Shown: positions 25,701 through 35,241, counted from the first letter of the stretch. The stretch: 64,000 nucleotides of DNA from Longilinea sp964536805 (GCA_964536805.1 CAZHYQ010000001.1:1-64000), one strand, 5' to 3'. Notes: generated from the letters alone by a model not told the origin. Numbers and translations: made by a program.

Positions 25701-28196
25701 TTCCTAAGCCAGCAAACAGGCGATTTCCAAAGCGCGATGAGTTACGCAGAACAAGCGGTTCAAACAGATGAACAGAATATTCGCTTACACGTCCTTCAAG
25801 CTGATTTGTTGGTAAAACAAGGGCGCGAACAGGCTGCACTGGCATGCCTTGAAAAAGCCACCCGCTTGATGGAAAACAAGCCTCTTGCTGAAAAGCAGGC
25901 CGCGCAAAGCAACCTGAGCCTGTTTGTTGCTGATGATGGGAATTTTAATCCCGCCGCAGTGTATGCCCGCTCGGCGATACTCCTGAAGCAGCTGGATGAT
26001 ATTCCTTCGGCGCTAAGTTTTGCAGAAAAAGCATTGGATTCTCAACCCTATGACCCATCAATCCGATTATTGATGACCAATTTGGCTTACTCCCAGTTGC
26101 AATTCGATCATGTGTTGGAATTGACGTCGATGGTTGACCGGAAGGCGACTGAATCCTTGCTTAATGAAGATGCTGAAGCGTGCTGGCAGATTCTTCAGGC
26201 GATTCGTTCGGAATTGCTGTTGGATGGCGGGAACGAGGTAGAGGTCTCCTCTGCGGTCAATGCAGCTCAGGAGCATGGCGAATTGCAGCATCGGTTGAAA
26301 GCAATTCAAATCCGTTTATTGGCCCGTAATGGCGAATATGAATCTGCCAGAAAACTGTTCACCTCTGAACAATCTAAGGATAACAATCCGGCGTCGGTGG
26401 TATTGAATGAAAATGCTCCCTTTCAATCCTTGTACCAGCTTGACCTGAAAGAATATGCCTCCATATGGATGGCTCAGGCTGCGCAGGATTTGTTTCTTTG
26501 GGATTTTGCTGACCGGTATTTTGAAAAAGCACGCCTGGATTATGGGCATGAAGCCATCAGCCACTACCAGTACGCCAAGGGATTGGTAACGCGCGCGAAA
26601 GCATTCCGGTTATGCGAAGCCGTTCACGCAACCGCTCACAGCCCCAGAGCAAAGGCAAAACTTGGAGAGCTGTTTGAAAATGCTTTACTCAGTGCAAGCC
26701 AATACAGCGGTTCTCCAAGCATTTCAGAATTACGTCAGATTGGTAAGTTGGTCCTTCAATCGAAGGATGAACAATACCAACGCATCATAACGGAAGGCCG
26801 GTCACCGGTTGACCGTTCGGCGCTGGTCATCGCACTAGCCAAGAATGGTAATTTGCCAGCACTGATCCAGGCCGCTGGACAGGAAAAAGAACAACCCGAT
26901 GTTTTCGCACAGGCTGCTGTAGCGTTCATGGATACTGACCTGGAAAAAGCCATGGTATTTGCCCAACAAGCTGTTGAAGTTGAACCCCGCCAGCCGATCT
27001 ATCATGCCTTGCGGGCCATAATTCTTTCAAAACTCAATCAACCTGCTGAAGTGATGGAAGCCTGGCAATCCGCCCTGCAGTTTTGGCCGGACGAACCTTC
27101 CTGGAGGGCTGATTTAGCAAAATTGAGTATGACTTTGGGCGATACGACCGCTGCAGTGCAACATTGGGATGCTGCCTTCACCTTGCAGCCTGATAAGGCT
27201 GAATATGCCTTCAATTTAGGGAAAGTCTATTTGGAAAAGCGCAATTTTGGCAAGGCAATTGATGTGCTTGAGACAGCCAGCCGGCTGGATGTTAAGAACC
27301 CTCAATCCTGGCTTGCTCTTGGTGAAGCTCATTTGCGCGGAAATCACCTTGAGCGTGCCCTGCAGTGCTCTCAAAGGGCAGCAGCGATCGAGCCTGGTTC
27401 ACTGCAGGCAATGTTACTGCAAGGCGAAATTCTCATTCAAATGGGCAATTTGACTGCTGCTCAGGAAATCAGCGACAAGGCTCTCACACAAGATAATTCC
27501 AACCCCGATGTCGTGGTTTTCAATGTCCATTTGCTCGAAAAACGCGGCAAACAGATTGAAGCGCTGGCAGTCCTTGAGCAGGCGTCTAAAATGCTGCCGG
27601 ATGAATTATCCATCCAATTGGAACGGGCCATGCTGATCCGGCAAATCTACGGGTCGCCAGCTGCCTTGCCAGTTGTCAAAGAAATTGTTCAGAAATTCGG
27701 CAACCAAGCCAGGATCCTGGCATTCCAGGCTACCGTCCAATATGAATGCAATGATGCAACCGGTGCCGAAAAATCGGCCCAGCAAGCATTGCGGCAGGAA
27801 CCTGGCCAGGCGAATTTACATCTGCTGATGGGCAAAATCAAGGCTGACGGCGGTCAATTGGATCAGGCGGTTTACCACCTAAGCGAGGCAGTCCAACTCA
27901 ACCCAGCCGATGTTGAAGGATACCTCGATCTTGGAAAGGCGTATCTGGACCGGCGTGAACAGGAAAAAGCAATTCTCACTTTGCAACAGGCTATCCAGGC
28001 TGCGCCTCGAGATACACGTGCATACGTGCTGGCGGCGTCTGCGCTTCGCGAAGCCAAAGACTATTCATCGGCAGAAGCAATGTTGCGCAAAGCAGCCGAA
28101 CTGGCGCCAAATGATTTGAATATTCGCCGGCAACTTGGTGCGGTAATTGCATTGAATCTTGTACAACACTCTCAGGAGGCCCAGGCATGGCATTAA
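22761..28196 (+). CDS. giant tetratricopeptide-repeat protein, 1811 aa
   Basis: The protein is built almost wholly of TPR-like helical hairpins. From about residue 380 onward the consensus pattern (W..LG, A.....A...P) recurs every 34 residues; examples are HTLKGQALVKLGRLDEAMDHL, VHFQLARTLLDQG, MHLLAETYFKLN and WLALGEAHLRGNHLERAL. The first 270 residues are less regular. No signal peptide, membrane segment or catalytic motif is visible, so it should be a cytoplasmic scaffold. An AGGAG precedes ATG 22761. The end overlaps the next gene by ten bases, which implies coupled translation with the peptidase. It is one of the largest genes in the window and contains no frameshift. Confidence 0.92.
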   Translation: MQTNSLISALQKFCNPSLIPQTLTAFRQDALVWSALSQMDLEGFVHAQSNLSDADLWSPASLALFAIGADVSVDNLRREPLAVLDGNLQRRALAVFEETLRTGRDPIDLREAGLLALALRERRRKTRSWAGINNDLTLKGELSSDRIEQVWKCALSCLYKIISDGDELLAALLTDNPKKGMGWCIHILLGNPAEENDQAKAITDLITNLPLDQQTVWLEKINSMGRYELVEKMARILLAANQVALDELRKPFAPSQFETKKVLEQAAKMQQAAVIYRFAGASLQSASALDKAQHLFAYCLAEAQIQSADLENSEKKSDIAATKVEKALAACKDTKLVEYGAEVLQETGLVDVQLPSTDSEPGFVSSLYLAKQMAARGNIDLACQTASRAVEESFSKLSMAFNQRHHQVGNPVQVLQTLIALNLIKEAKRCGEVFLQDRPNDIGLLRVNSQIAAKDGDDDRSIGYAEMVVSLQPLNMDFRREFAHLLENQRLWTRALPQRRFIFDNEENPKEEDQVGLANCAIQADEPNLAANISDLLLASQPDHGIAHTLKGQALVKLGRLDEAMDHLSRATLLSADSARPWVALAEAQKLKGDSQRSLETLRAAVLAVPESSEVHFQLARTLLDQGLLTDALPNLRQAARLSPEDISVTIELANTLRQLGHQSEAVRILSEARKRWPKDPQLAFLEAVTFNDLGNRVKAIESLDVAVKAEKPQIDWLRLYIQLQVQDPDLLYSAMPADFDPILLQKLTLALQKILAIEPTDFSARMWMADILRLRGQNRQACDAYQLLLDECGDKDPALHTRVQAGFGAAALAANELDTALACLQEVLQANPEDLGAMHLLAETYFKLNLTRETCHAAEQALQLEPDQVNNIIWYAGLMERIGKLDEAQHALATAAQLSPERGDLWLKQAQFALSSGQLEKAQKLLVELEQVPNVTENELIQAARIHIQLKSYPQALSCLKKVESLAEVPAPGLLCDLAFLSQQTGDFQSAMSYAEQAVQTDEQNIRLHVLQADLLVKQGREQAALACLEKATRLMENKPLAEKQAAQSNLSLFVADDGNFNPAAVYARSAILLKQLDDIPSALSFAEKALDSQPYDPSIRLLMTNLAYSQLQFDHVLELTSMVDRKATESLLNEDAEACWQILQAIRSELLLDGGNEVEVSSAVNAAQEHGELQHRLKAIQIRLLARNGEYESARKLFTSEQSKDNNPASVVLNENAPFQSLYQLDLKEYASIWMAQAAQDLFLWDFADRYFEKARLDYGHEAISHYQYAKGLVTRAKAFRLCEAVHATAHSPRAKAKLGELFENALLSASQYSGSPSISELRQIGKLVLQSKDEQYQRIITEGRSPVDRSALVIALAKNGNLPALIQAAGQEKEQPDVFAQAAVAFMDTDLEKAMVFAQQAVEVEPRQPIYHALRAIILSKLNQPAEVMEAWQSALQFWPDEPSWRADLAKLSMTLGDTTAAVQHWDAAFTLQPDKAEYAFNLGKVYLEKRNFGKAIDVLETASRLDVKNPQSWLALGEAHLRGNHLERALQCSQRAAAIEPGSLQAMLLQGEILIQMGNLTAAQEISDKALTQDNSNPDVVVFNVHLLEKRGKQIEALAVLEQASKMLPDELSIQLERAMLIRQIYGSPAALPVVKEIVQKFGNQARILAFQATVQYECNDATGAEKSAQQALRQEPGQANLHLLMGKIKADGGQLDQAVYHLSEAVQLNPADVEGYLDLGKAYLDRREQEKAILTLQQAIQAAPRDTRAYVLAASALREAKDYSSAEAMLRKAAELAPNDLNIRRQLGAVIALNLVQHSQEAQAWH

Positions 28197-30799
28197 GAGA
28201 TCAAAATCCCATTTATCCTTCTTTACTGACACGTTCTGAACTGGTGCGCCTTCTGAAAGCAGCTCTGGAAGTCAATGCTGACAAGTTCGCCCGGCAGGCG
28301 GCTGTTACCTGGTTGGCTGCCTACCCTGGCGACCTGGAGGTCAGCCGGTTGTTTGCACTGGCCTTGAATAAGGATGGAAAAGCCGAACAGGCCAGAGCCG
28401 TACTGGAAAAAGTAATCAAAATTGATCCGGAAGACCAGGAATCTTACCGGATTCTTGCCGAGGTGAAAAGCAGCGCGGCCGATGAAACCATTATGGCATG
28501 GTGGGGAGCGAACTTTGCCCTGGGTGGCGATATCCCTCTCAATGCGAATGTCAAAATACCTGAATGGAGCGAGCTTGCACGCGCAAGTTTATTAAAGCTG
28601 CAACAAAAACAGTATCAGGAAGCAGAAGAGTTGATTCACCAATCATTGGTGGTTGATTCCGGGCTTGCCCTGATTGATTTGTTGCATTTGAAAATCAACT
28701 GCGTGGAGCAGGATACGATGGCTGTTCGCCAATTAGCTGGAATGTACCATGATCGTTGGCCGGATTGCCTGGCATTTCAATATGTCAATGCAGAAAAACT
28801 GATGGAAAGCGGAGAAGAGGCGGCGGCTGTCTCATTACTCCATGAGTGCGTCACCCGGGACGCAACCGGACAGGTCGCCCGGCACTGGTTGGGAGATTTT
28901 GACGCTTACCGTCCCTTGTGGCCGGATGAATTGACGATGCGTTTTGACCTTCCGATACCCTCCGAGGTTGCCTCCAGGTTGGGAATGAACCATTTGCCAA
29001 TGAGAACGCAAATGACTTTCCCAGTGGGACAGTCTACAGCAACAGTGAATCCAGATGCACCCGCAAATGCGGCCTTCCTTACGGACGTATCGACATCGGT
29101 GGAAAAAAAGGCGTTGGATGCGGACGAAATCAAAGATCTGCACAATATCAAAGCCGAATTTGAAAAATTAGCCAAACGTCTCAAGAAACCCGCCATCGGG
29201 CAATCGGACGGCCGCTTTCCTGTTTATGTTGTCCTCTCTTCCCGCCAGGGAATGGTTAACCAGTATGGCGAGCAATCGGCCCAGGTGTTGGCGAGCGAGA
29301 TGAACCACCTGGCGGAGGTGATCCGCCGACGGCCAGGTTGGGGCGCGATTGCTTATTTGCCGGATGATCCGGTGTGCACAGCCAAATATGGGACAGCTGC
29401 GCTGGATACCAACGACCCATGGAAAATGAAACTTGCTTTGGCCGACCTGGACAGGGCGCTGGCGCCCCGCGGAGAACGAATCGGTGCATTGTTGATCGTT
29501 GGCGGCGAACAAATCGTGCCATTCCATAAATTGCCCAACCCCACGGAAGATCAGGATGGTGAAGTCTTATCGGATAATCCATATGCATCCACAGATGCAA
29601 ATTACTTTGTGGCTGAATGGTTGGTAGGGCGCCTCCCGGGCGAAGCGGGATCAGATGCTGGATTGCTTTTGCAGCAAATGCGGCAATGTTTACAATTTCA
29701 TGAAAGGCGGATTGTCGCGACAAAAGGTTGGAAGAAAACAATTTTTTACCGTGCGTGGCAATCGTGGCGTAACCAAAGATCCTTTGGAAAGAAAAATGGC
29801 GGATTTGGTTATTCGGCAGCGGCATGGAGGCGGTCGTCCGTGGCCGTTTTCCGGCCGGTTGCACCGCCAAAAGATGTACGGGTCTCCCCGCCGGAAATTA
29901 CAGGCAGCATCAACCCAAAGAAATTCACATCGGCACGTTTAAATTACTATAACCTGCATGGGTTGATAGACACGGCGGAATGGTACGGTCAGCGCGACCT
30001 CAGCGATGTGGGCAGCGGACCCGATTACCCAGTGGCATTGACAGCTGATGACCTGAAACGAAACGGTCGTGCGCCAAGCGTGGTGTTCAGCGAAGCTTGT
30101 TACGGTGGACATGTGGCTGGAAAGAGCGAAGCCCAATCGATTGCGTTGCGTTTTCTCTCGATTGGCGTACTCGGAATGGTTGGATCGACCAGCATCGCTT
30201 ATGGTTCAGTCAGCGCTCCATTGGTTGGGGCGGATCTCCTTGGACAACTGTTTTGGAAGTCATTAAAAGAGGGCTACACCGCCGGTGAAGCGCTCTTGTT
30301 GGCGAAAATCAACCTGATTCGAGAAATGAACCGCCGCCAGGGCTATTTGGACGGCGAGGATCAAAAAACGCTGTTGTCCTTCGTCCTGTACGGCGATCCT
30401 CTGGCATCTGCCGACCTCGTGGCAACCCAATCGAAACAGTCGCCACGGATGAAATTCAACCTTCCGATCCGGACTGTGACAGACCAAACGATGTCGGTTG
30501 AGACCCTTAGTGCCATTCAACCGGAATGGATTTCCTCCGCGAAGAAATCAGTGGAGGCTTACCTACCCGGGCTGGAAAACTCGCAGGTTCAGGTCAGTCT
30601 GCAAAAACCGGGCATCGAATCCGTTCAGGACAATGTTGAAAAAACAAATAAGGGCCGAAAAAAGAATTTGCAAACCCCGGACCATTACGTCGTAACAATA
30701 ACGAAGACAGTCCCGATTGCACGCCGCCAGCACACGCATTACGCCAGGGTGACACTCGATGCCCATGGCAAAGTGGTGAAATTGGCAGTTTCGCGCTGA
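28187..30799 (+). CDS. TPR plus C25-like (clan CD) cysteine peptidase
   Basis: An 870-residue protein without signal peptide. Residues about 1-220 are TPR-like. From about 330 a caspase/gingipain-type fold follows: LLIVGGEQIVPFHKLPNP, the strand and loop with the small Asp motif (YASTDANYFVAEWLVGRLP), the His591 motif YNLHGL, and the nucleophile Cys638 in FSEACYGGHV, then GSTSIAYGS and VLYGDPLA, all as in C25-like peptidases. The tail (about 790-870) is basic and beta-rich. The His/Cys dyad is intact, so it should be active. Its start overlaps the giant TPR gene. Substrates and any activation signal are unknown; CHAT-family and clostripain relatives are alternatives. Confidence 0.85.
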   Translation: MALRDQNPIYPSLLTRSELVRLLKAALEVNADKFARQAAVTWLAAYPGDLEVSRLFALALNKDGKAEQARAVLEKVIKIDPEDQESYRILAEVKSSAADETIMAWWGANFALGGDIPLNANVKIPEWSELARASLLKLQQKQYQEAEELIHQSLVVDSGLALIDLLHLKINCVEQDTMAVRQLAGMYHDRWPDCLAFQYVNAEKLMESGEEAAAVSLLHECVTRDATGQVARHWLGDFDAYRPLWPDELTMRFDLPIPSEVASRLGMNHLPMRTQMTFPVGQSTATVNPDAPANAAFLTDVSTSVEKKALDADEIKDLHNIKAEFEKLAKRLKKPAIGQSDGRFPVYVVLSSRQGMVNQYGEQSAQVLASEMNHLAEVIRRRPGWGAIAYLPDDPVCTAKYGTAALDTNDPWKMKLALADLDRALAPRGERIGALLIVGGEQIVPFHKLPNPTEDQDGEVLSDNPYASTDANYFVAEWLVGRLPGEAGSDAGLLLQQMRQCLQFHERRIVATKGWKKTIFYRAWQSWRNQRSFGKKNGGFGYSAAAWRRSSVAVFRPVAPPKDVRVSPPEITGSINPKKFTSARLNYYNLHGLIDTAEWYGQRDLSDVGSGPDYPVALTADDLKRNGRAPSVVFSEACYGGHVAGKSEAQSIALRFLSIGVLGMVGSTSIAYGSVSAPLVGADLLGQLFWKSLKEGYTAGEALLLAKINLIREMNRRQGYLDGEDQKTLLSFVLYGDPLASADLVATQSKQSPRMKFNLPIRTVTDQTMSVETLSAIQPEWISSAKKSVEAYLPGLENSQVQVSLQKPGIESVQDNVEKTNKGRKKNLQTPDHYVVTITKTVPIARRQHTHYARVTLDAHGKVVKLAVSR

Positions 30800-30825
30800 T
30801 ATTTTCCTGAACTGTCAGGTTCTTT

Positions 30826-30850
30826 GCCCCCTTTCTGAATGAAAGGGGGC
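30826..30850 (+). terminator. hairpin after the TPR-peptidase operon
   Basis: GCCCCCTTTC (30826-30835) pairs perfectly with GAAAGGGGGC (30841-30850) over 5 bases. There is no U-tract on the plus strand, so it may be a weak terminator or an mRNA 3'-end stabiliser. Confidence 0.55.
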
Positions 30851-30871
30851 ATCTGCTTAATTCCGAACTTG

Positions 30872-30900
30872 TTGATTCATCCGATTTCATCGCTTATAAT
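30872..30900 (+). promoter_or_regulatory. sigma-70-type promoter of alaS
   Basis: TTGATT (30872-30877), 17 bases, TATAAT (30895-30900), about 60 bases before the alaS start; no T-box-like structure fits in the remaining leader. Confidence 0.75.
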
Positions 30901-30966
30901 TAATTTTTGTGCATCGAAACAAATAAGTAGATGGGCGAACCATCGAAAAACGAGGGAGCGCTGTAA

Positions 30967-33702
30967 ATGAAAAAAAATTTGACTGGTGCGGAAATCAGGC
31001 AAGCATTCATTAATTTTTTTATCGAACAAGGCCATACCTTTGTTCCATCTTCATCCCTGGTTCCCGGCGGAGATCAGACTTTGCTTTTTACGAATGCCGG
31101 AATGGTTCAATTTAAAGATGTATTCTTGGGAACGGATCACCGGCCATATTCGCGGGCGACAAATTCGCAAAAATGCATGCGCGTGGCTGGCAAACATAAT
31201 GATCTGGATGATGTTGGCAGGGATGTTACCCACCATACCTTTTTTGAGATGCTTGGCAACTGGTCATTTGGCGATTATTACAAAAAAGAAGCCATCTCCT
31301 GGGCTTGGCAGTTATTGACGGATGAATTCGGTTTGGATAAGGACAGGCTATGGGCAACTTGTTTCAAGGATGATAAGGGCGATATTCCTACCGATGAAGA
31401 GGCGGCAGAGAATTGGCGCAAACAGCCGGGAATCAATCCCGACCATATTCTCTATTTTGGCCGAAAAGATAATTTTTGGGAAATGGCTGAAACGGGTCCT
31501 TGCGGACCATGCAGTGAAATTAGCATTGACCGGGGCATTGATTACTGCGATAAACAGGGCCTTCCCGGACATGTCTGCCGTGTAAACGGAGATTGCGCCC
31601 GTTTTGTTGAATTGTGGAATCTGGTCTTTATTCAGTACAACCGGTTATCGCCCTCACAACTCGAACCCCTGCCAGCCAGGCATGTTGATACGGGGATGGG
31701 ACTGGACCGGATTGTATCCGTAATCCAGGGAGTGGCATCCAATTACAGTACAGACCTCTTCATGCCTTTGATGGATACCGTTCGCAGAATCGCCGGGCAG
31801 ACCGAAGAGGAACGCGTGGCCAACATCATCCCATATCGCGTGATCGCCGATCATTGCCGCGCGGCGACATTCTTGATCGCTGACGGTGTGGTACCTGGGA
31901 ATACTGGCCGTAATTATGTATGCCGCATGATTATCCGGCGCGCAGCGCGTTTTGGCGGCAAGTTGGGATTAATTGAACCCTTCCTGGCAAAGGTGGCCGA
32001 GACCGTAATTGATAATTACGGTGAGGCCTATCCCGAATTGCGCCGAAATCGTGCCACAATTCTCGCAAACCTGACACGCGAGGAGCAACGCTTCCAACGG
32101 ACCGTGGATGCAGGGATGAGCCACCTGGATGATTTATTAGCTGAAATGACTGAAAAAGGGCTGACAGTCATGGACGGACAAAAAGCGTTCGACCTTTACG
32201 CAACTCATGGCTTGCCGCTGGAATTATCGCGGGATGTAGCCCGGGAAAAAGGCATGGATGTGGATGATAAAGGTTTCCGCGCTGCAATGGATGCGCACCG
32301 CCTGGCTTCCGGTGCTGGAAAGGCTTTTGGCTCAATGGGCGGTGAGGATGTGGATGTATACCGGACTGTTTTTGAGAACCTGGTTGGGCAAGGTCAAATC
32401 CCTGCAAAAGGCGTCGAGTACGATCCTTATAACGGGCTTGAGGTTGAAACACCAGTGTTGGCACTTTTCCACGACGGTGAAAATGTGGATGCAGTTCAAA
32501 TCGGCGAAAAAGTCGAAGTCCTCCTGGCAAAAACGAGCTTCTATGTTGAAGCTGGCGGACAGGTGTCTGATGCCGGAACCGTTGTCTCTGTGGAGGAGCC
32601 ACGCTGGGAAATTCGCGTTGACGATATGCGCAAGCCAGCGGCAGGTGTAATCGTGCATGTTGGTGAAGTCGTGAAAGGAATTCCGCGCGCAGGAGATGCC
32701 GCCATAGCCCGGGTGGATGAATCCCGGCGCAAGGCAATCATGCGCAACCATTCTGCCACGCACTTGCTCCACGCAGAATTGCATGCTGTTTTAGGCGATC
32801 ATGCCAGGCAGGCTGGTTCTTTGGTCGCGCCGGACCGGCTGCGCTTTGATTTTACCCATCCCGAACCTGTTTCCGCCGAACAACTGGAACGGATCGAGAG
32901 TCTGGTTAATCGTGCCATTCTGGAGAATTACCATCTGACGACCGTGGTAAAACCTTTGCAACAAGCGATCGCGGAAGGCGCCATGGCACTTTTTGGAGAG
33001 AAATACGGCGAAACGGTGCGGACGATTTCGATTGGCGACCAGGATGTTTTTTCATATGAGTTGTGCGGCGGTACGCATGTTCATGAGACGGGAGATATTG
33101 GCATTTTCTTGATCACCAGCGAGGGCAGTGCCGCGGCAGGGGTAAGGCGGATCGAAGCAGTTACAGGTCAATCTGCATATGATTTGGTTCAACGACGTTT
33201 CCAGGCACTCAAAGAGGTGGCAGCCACGCTAACCTCCGCGGTTGAGGAGGTGCCAGAAAAAACCCAAACGCTGGTGAATGAGCTTGATAAATCGCGGAAG
33301 CAGGTGGGAAAACTGCGCCAGGAATTGGTTGCTTTGGAATTTGAAAGGAAACTTGCTTCGGTACCGTTGATCAATGGCGTTCCCGTCCTGTCTGCGGTGC
33401 TGGCAAACGCAGATGCGGATTCTTTACGCCAGATGTGCGATCGTTTTCGTGACCGATATCCATCCGGTGTAATTGTCCTGGGTTCTGCAGTCGAGGACCA
33501 TCCTGTATTGATTGCCGCTGTGACGGAGGACCTGGTCAAGCGCGGGGTACACGCTGGCGAGTTGGCCAAGGTTGCTGCCCAGGTAATTGGAGGGAGCGGG
33601 GGCGGACGGCCCACACTGGCTCAAGCCGGTGGAAAAGATGCCTCGAAATTAACTGAGGCAATCGACCAGGTGCTGCCCTTTGTCAAGGCAAAACTAGGGT
33701 AA
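30967..33702 (+). CDS. alaS: alanine--tRNA ligase
   Basis: A 911-residue AlaRS of normal length. The class II catalytic core is N-terminal (FTNAGMVQFKDVFLG, GRNYVCRMIIRRA), the editing domain shows the zinc-binding HSATH and CGGTHV motifs, and the C-terminal DHHA1-like C-Ala region ends with GGSGGGRPTLAQAGG. ATG 30967 follows GAGGGAG. It has its own promoter and a terminator shared with the convergent aminopeptidase gene. Confidence 0.97.
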   Translation: MKKNLTGAEIRQAFINFFIEQGHTFVPSSSLVPGGDQTLLFTNAGMVQFKDVFLGTDHRPYSRATNSQKCMRVAGKHNDLDDVGRDVTHHTFFEMLGNWSFGDYYKKEAISWAWQLLTDEFGLDKDRLWATCFKDDKGDIPTDEEAAENWRKQPGINPDHILYFGRKDNFWEMAETGPCGPCSEISIDRGIDYCDKQGLPGHVCRVNGDCARFVELWNLVFIQYNRLSPSQLEPLPARHVDTGMGLDRIVSVIQGVASNYSTDLFMPLMDTVRRIAGQTEEERVANIIPYRVIADHCRAATFLIADGVVPGNTGRNYVCRMIIRRAARFGGKLGLIEPFLAKVAETVIDNYGEAYPELRRNRATILANLTREEQRFQRTVDAGMSHLDDLLAEMTEKGLTVMDGQKAFDLYATHGLPLELSRDVAREKGMDVDDKGFRAAMDAHRLASGAGKAFGSMGGEDVDVYRTVFENLVGQGQIPAKGVEYDPYNGLEVETPVLALFHDGENVDAVQIGEKVEVLLAKTSFYVEAGGQVSDAGTVVSVEEPRWEIRVDDMRKPAAGVIVHVGEVVKGIPRAGDAAIARVDESRRKAIMRNHSATHLLHAELHAVLGDHARQAGSLVAPDRLRFDFTHPEPVSAEQLERIESLVNRAILENYHLTTVVKPLQQAIAEGAMALFGEKYGETVRTISIGDQDVFSYELCGGTHVHETGDIGIFLITSEGSAAAGVRRIEAVTGQSAYDLVQRRFQALKEVAATLTSAVEEVPEKTQTLVNELDKSRKQVGKLRQELVALEFERKLASVPLINGVPVLSAVLANADADSLRQMCDRFRDRYPSGVIVLGSAVEDHPVLIAAVTEDLVKRGVHAGELAKVAAQVIGGSGGGRPTLAQAGGKDASKLTEAIDQVLPFVKAKLG

Positions 33703-33721
33703 ATATTTCGTGTAGTCATTA

Positions 33722-33760
33722 AATAATACCCTCCAGAATGAACTGGAGGGTATTATTTTT
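33722..33760. terminator. bidirectional terminator between alaS and the aminopeptidase gene
   Basis: A 15-bp perfect stem (AATAATACCCTCCAG and its complement, 33722-33736 and 33743-33757) with T tracts on both sides. Confidence 0.92.
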
Positions 33761-33771
33761 ATTATTTGGAA

Positions 33772-35208
33772 CTAATCCAGGTTTTCCAGGAATTGAATCA
33801 ATAACCGAACGCCGAAACCGGTTCCGCCTTTGGGGCAATAGGGCAAGTCTTTAGGACTGTCGGCCATGCCAGCAATATCGAGGTGAGCCCAGGCATTACC
33901 CTCGCTAATAAATTGCTTCAGGAACATACCGCCAAGAATCGCGTGGCCTTCCCGGCCTCCGCTGTTCTTAATGTCAGCGTCGTCACCTTTGATCAATTTG
34001 AAGTATTCGTCATCCAGAGGGAGGCGCCAGAGCTTTTCGCTGGTCTGCTCGCCAGCATTGAAGAGCTGCTGGGCAAGCCGATCATCATTGCTCATCAAAC
34101 CTGCGCGATTTCGTCCTAATGCAACCACAACGCCGCCAGTCAGTGTGGCAAGGTCGATGATCGCGCGAGGCTGGTATTTCTGTTGAGCATAGGTGAGCGA
34201 ATCAGCCAGAACCAGACGGCCCTCCGCATCCGTTGAAATAATTTCGATTGTTTTTCCGGAAAGTGAACGGATGATGTCATCCGGCCGGTATGCTTCACCG
34301 GAAATCATGTTTTCTGCTGCACCAATGATGCCGATGACAGGCGTTTCCAGTTTTAATTCAGCCACGGCACGCAGCGTGGCGATGACTGTTAATCCGCCGC
34401 ATTTATCGTACTTCATGGTCTGAATATTGGTAGTGTCCTTGATGGAATACCCGCCCGTATCAAAGGTCAGCGCTTTACCGACCAGCACCACCGGTTTGGT
34501 GCCGGCTGGCGGGTTATTGCCTGGATACTCGAGGATGATCAGGCGCGAAGGGGTTGCACTGGCTTTGCCGACTGCCACAATTGCGCCAGCGCCCATTGCA
34601 TCCAACTGCTTTTCATCCAAAACAGTGAAACCCAGATTGTACTGTTTTGCGATTGCACTGGCACGCTCAGTCAGCGTGAGCGGATTGATAATGTTTGCAG
34701 GTTCATGAGCCCAATCCCGCGAAAGATTTACAGCCGCACAAATCTTTTGACTGCGTTGGACAATCTTTTCCAATGGGCCAATTTGTTCACTATGAAGAAT
34801 CAATTTGCAGATTGCAGACTCTTCATCCTTCTCTTTATACCGGTCGAAGCGGAATGAACCCAATAAAAGACCTTCAATAACCGCGGGAAGATCCTCGGCA
34901 ATGCCCAGAATGTTCAGGCTGGCAACATCCAGATGGATTTGTTGGATATGATTCTCCCGGATCCACTTGGCCAATCCGCCGCCCGCCTGGCGGAATGCAT
35001 CGGGAGAAAGCTTGGTGGCTTTTCCCAATGAAACAAGCACCATTGTGGCGTCAGCCAGGAATGCATCCCCTGCCTGCGCGCCTGGGTCACCGAAGGCTGG
35101 TTTCTCGAGAGCAGGTTTAAAAACAACACGAAAGTCTTTTGGAGCGAGTGGTTCGGAGGTGATTTCAAGTTTAATTGTGACGGTTGGATCGACAAAAGGG
35201 GTGTCCAA
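33772..35208 (-). CDS. pepA: leucyl aminopeptidase (M17 family)
   Basis: A 478-residue cytosol aminopeptidase that removes N-terminal residues from peptides, using two divalent metal ions. The C-terminal catalytic domain shows VGKALTFDTGG, MKYDKCGGLTVIATL, AAENMISG, STDAEGRLVLADSLTYA and the catalytic Arg in DAEGR; LTGGVV follows. The N-terminal domain is less conserved. It starts at TTG 35208 with GGAGG four bases upstream. The metallophosphoesterase gene lies 33 bases upstream on the same strand and is likely co-transcribed. Confidence 0.93.
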   Translation of the reverse strand: MDTPFVDPTVTIKLEITSEPLAPKDFRVVFKPALEKPAFGDPGAQAGDAFLADATMVLVSLGKATKLSPDAFRQAGGGLAKWIRENHIQQIHLDVASLNILGIAEDLPAVIEGLLLGSFRFDRYKEKDEESAICKLILHSEQIGPLEKIVQRSQKICAAVNLSRDWAHEPANIINPLTLTERASAIAKQYNLGFTVLDEKQLDAMGAGAIVAVGKASATPSRLIILEYPGNNPPAGTKPVVLVGKALTFDTGGYSIKDTTNIQTMKYDKCGGLTVIATLRAVAELKLETPVIGIIGAAENMISGEAYRPDDIIRSLSGKTIEIISTDAEGRLVLADSLTYAQQKYQPRAIIDLATLTGGVVVALGRNRAGLMSNDDRLAQQLFNAGEQTSEKLWRLPLDDEYFKLIKGDDADIKNSGGREGHAILGGMFLKQFISEGNAWAHLDIAGMADSPKDLPYCPKGGTGFGVRLLIQFLENLD

Positions 35209-35241
35209 GTTTGCCTCCAGGGCGGTGAGCAGTGTCAGGGA

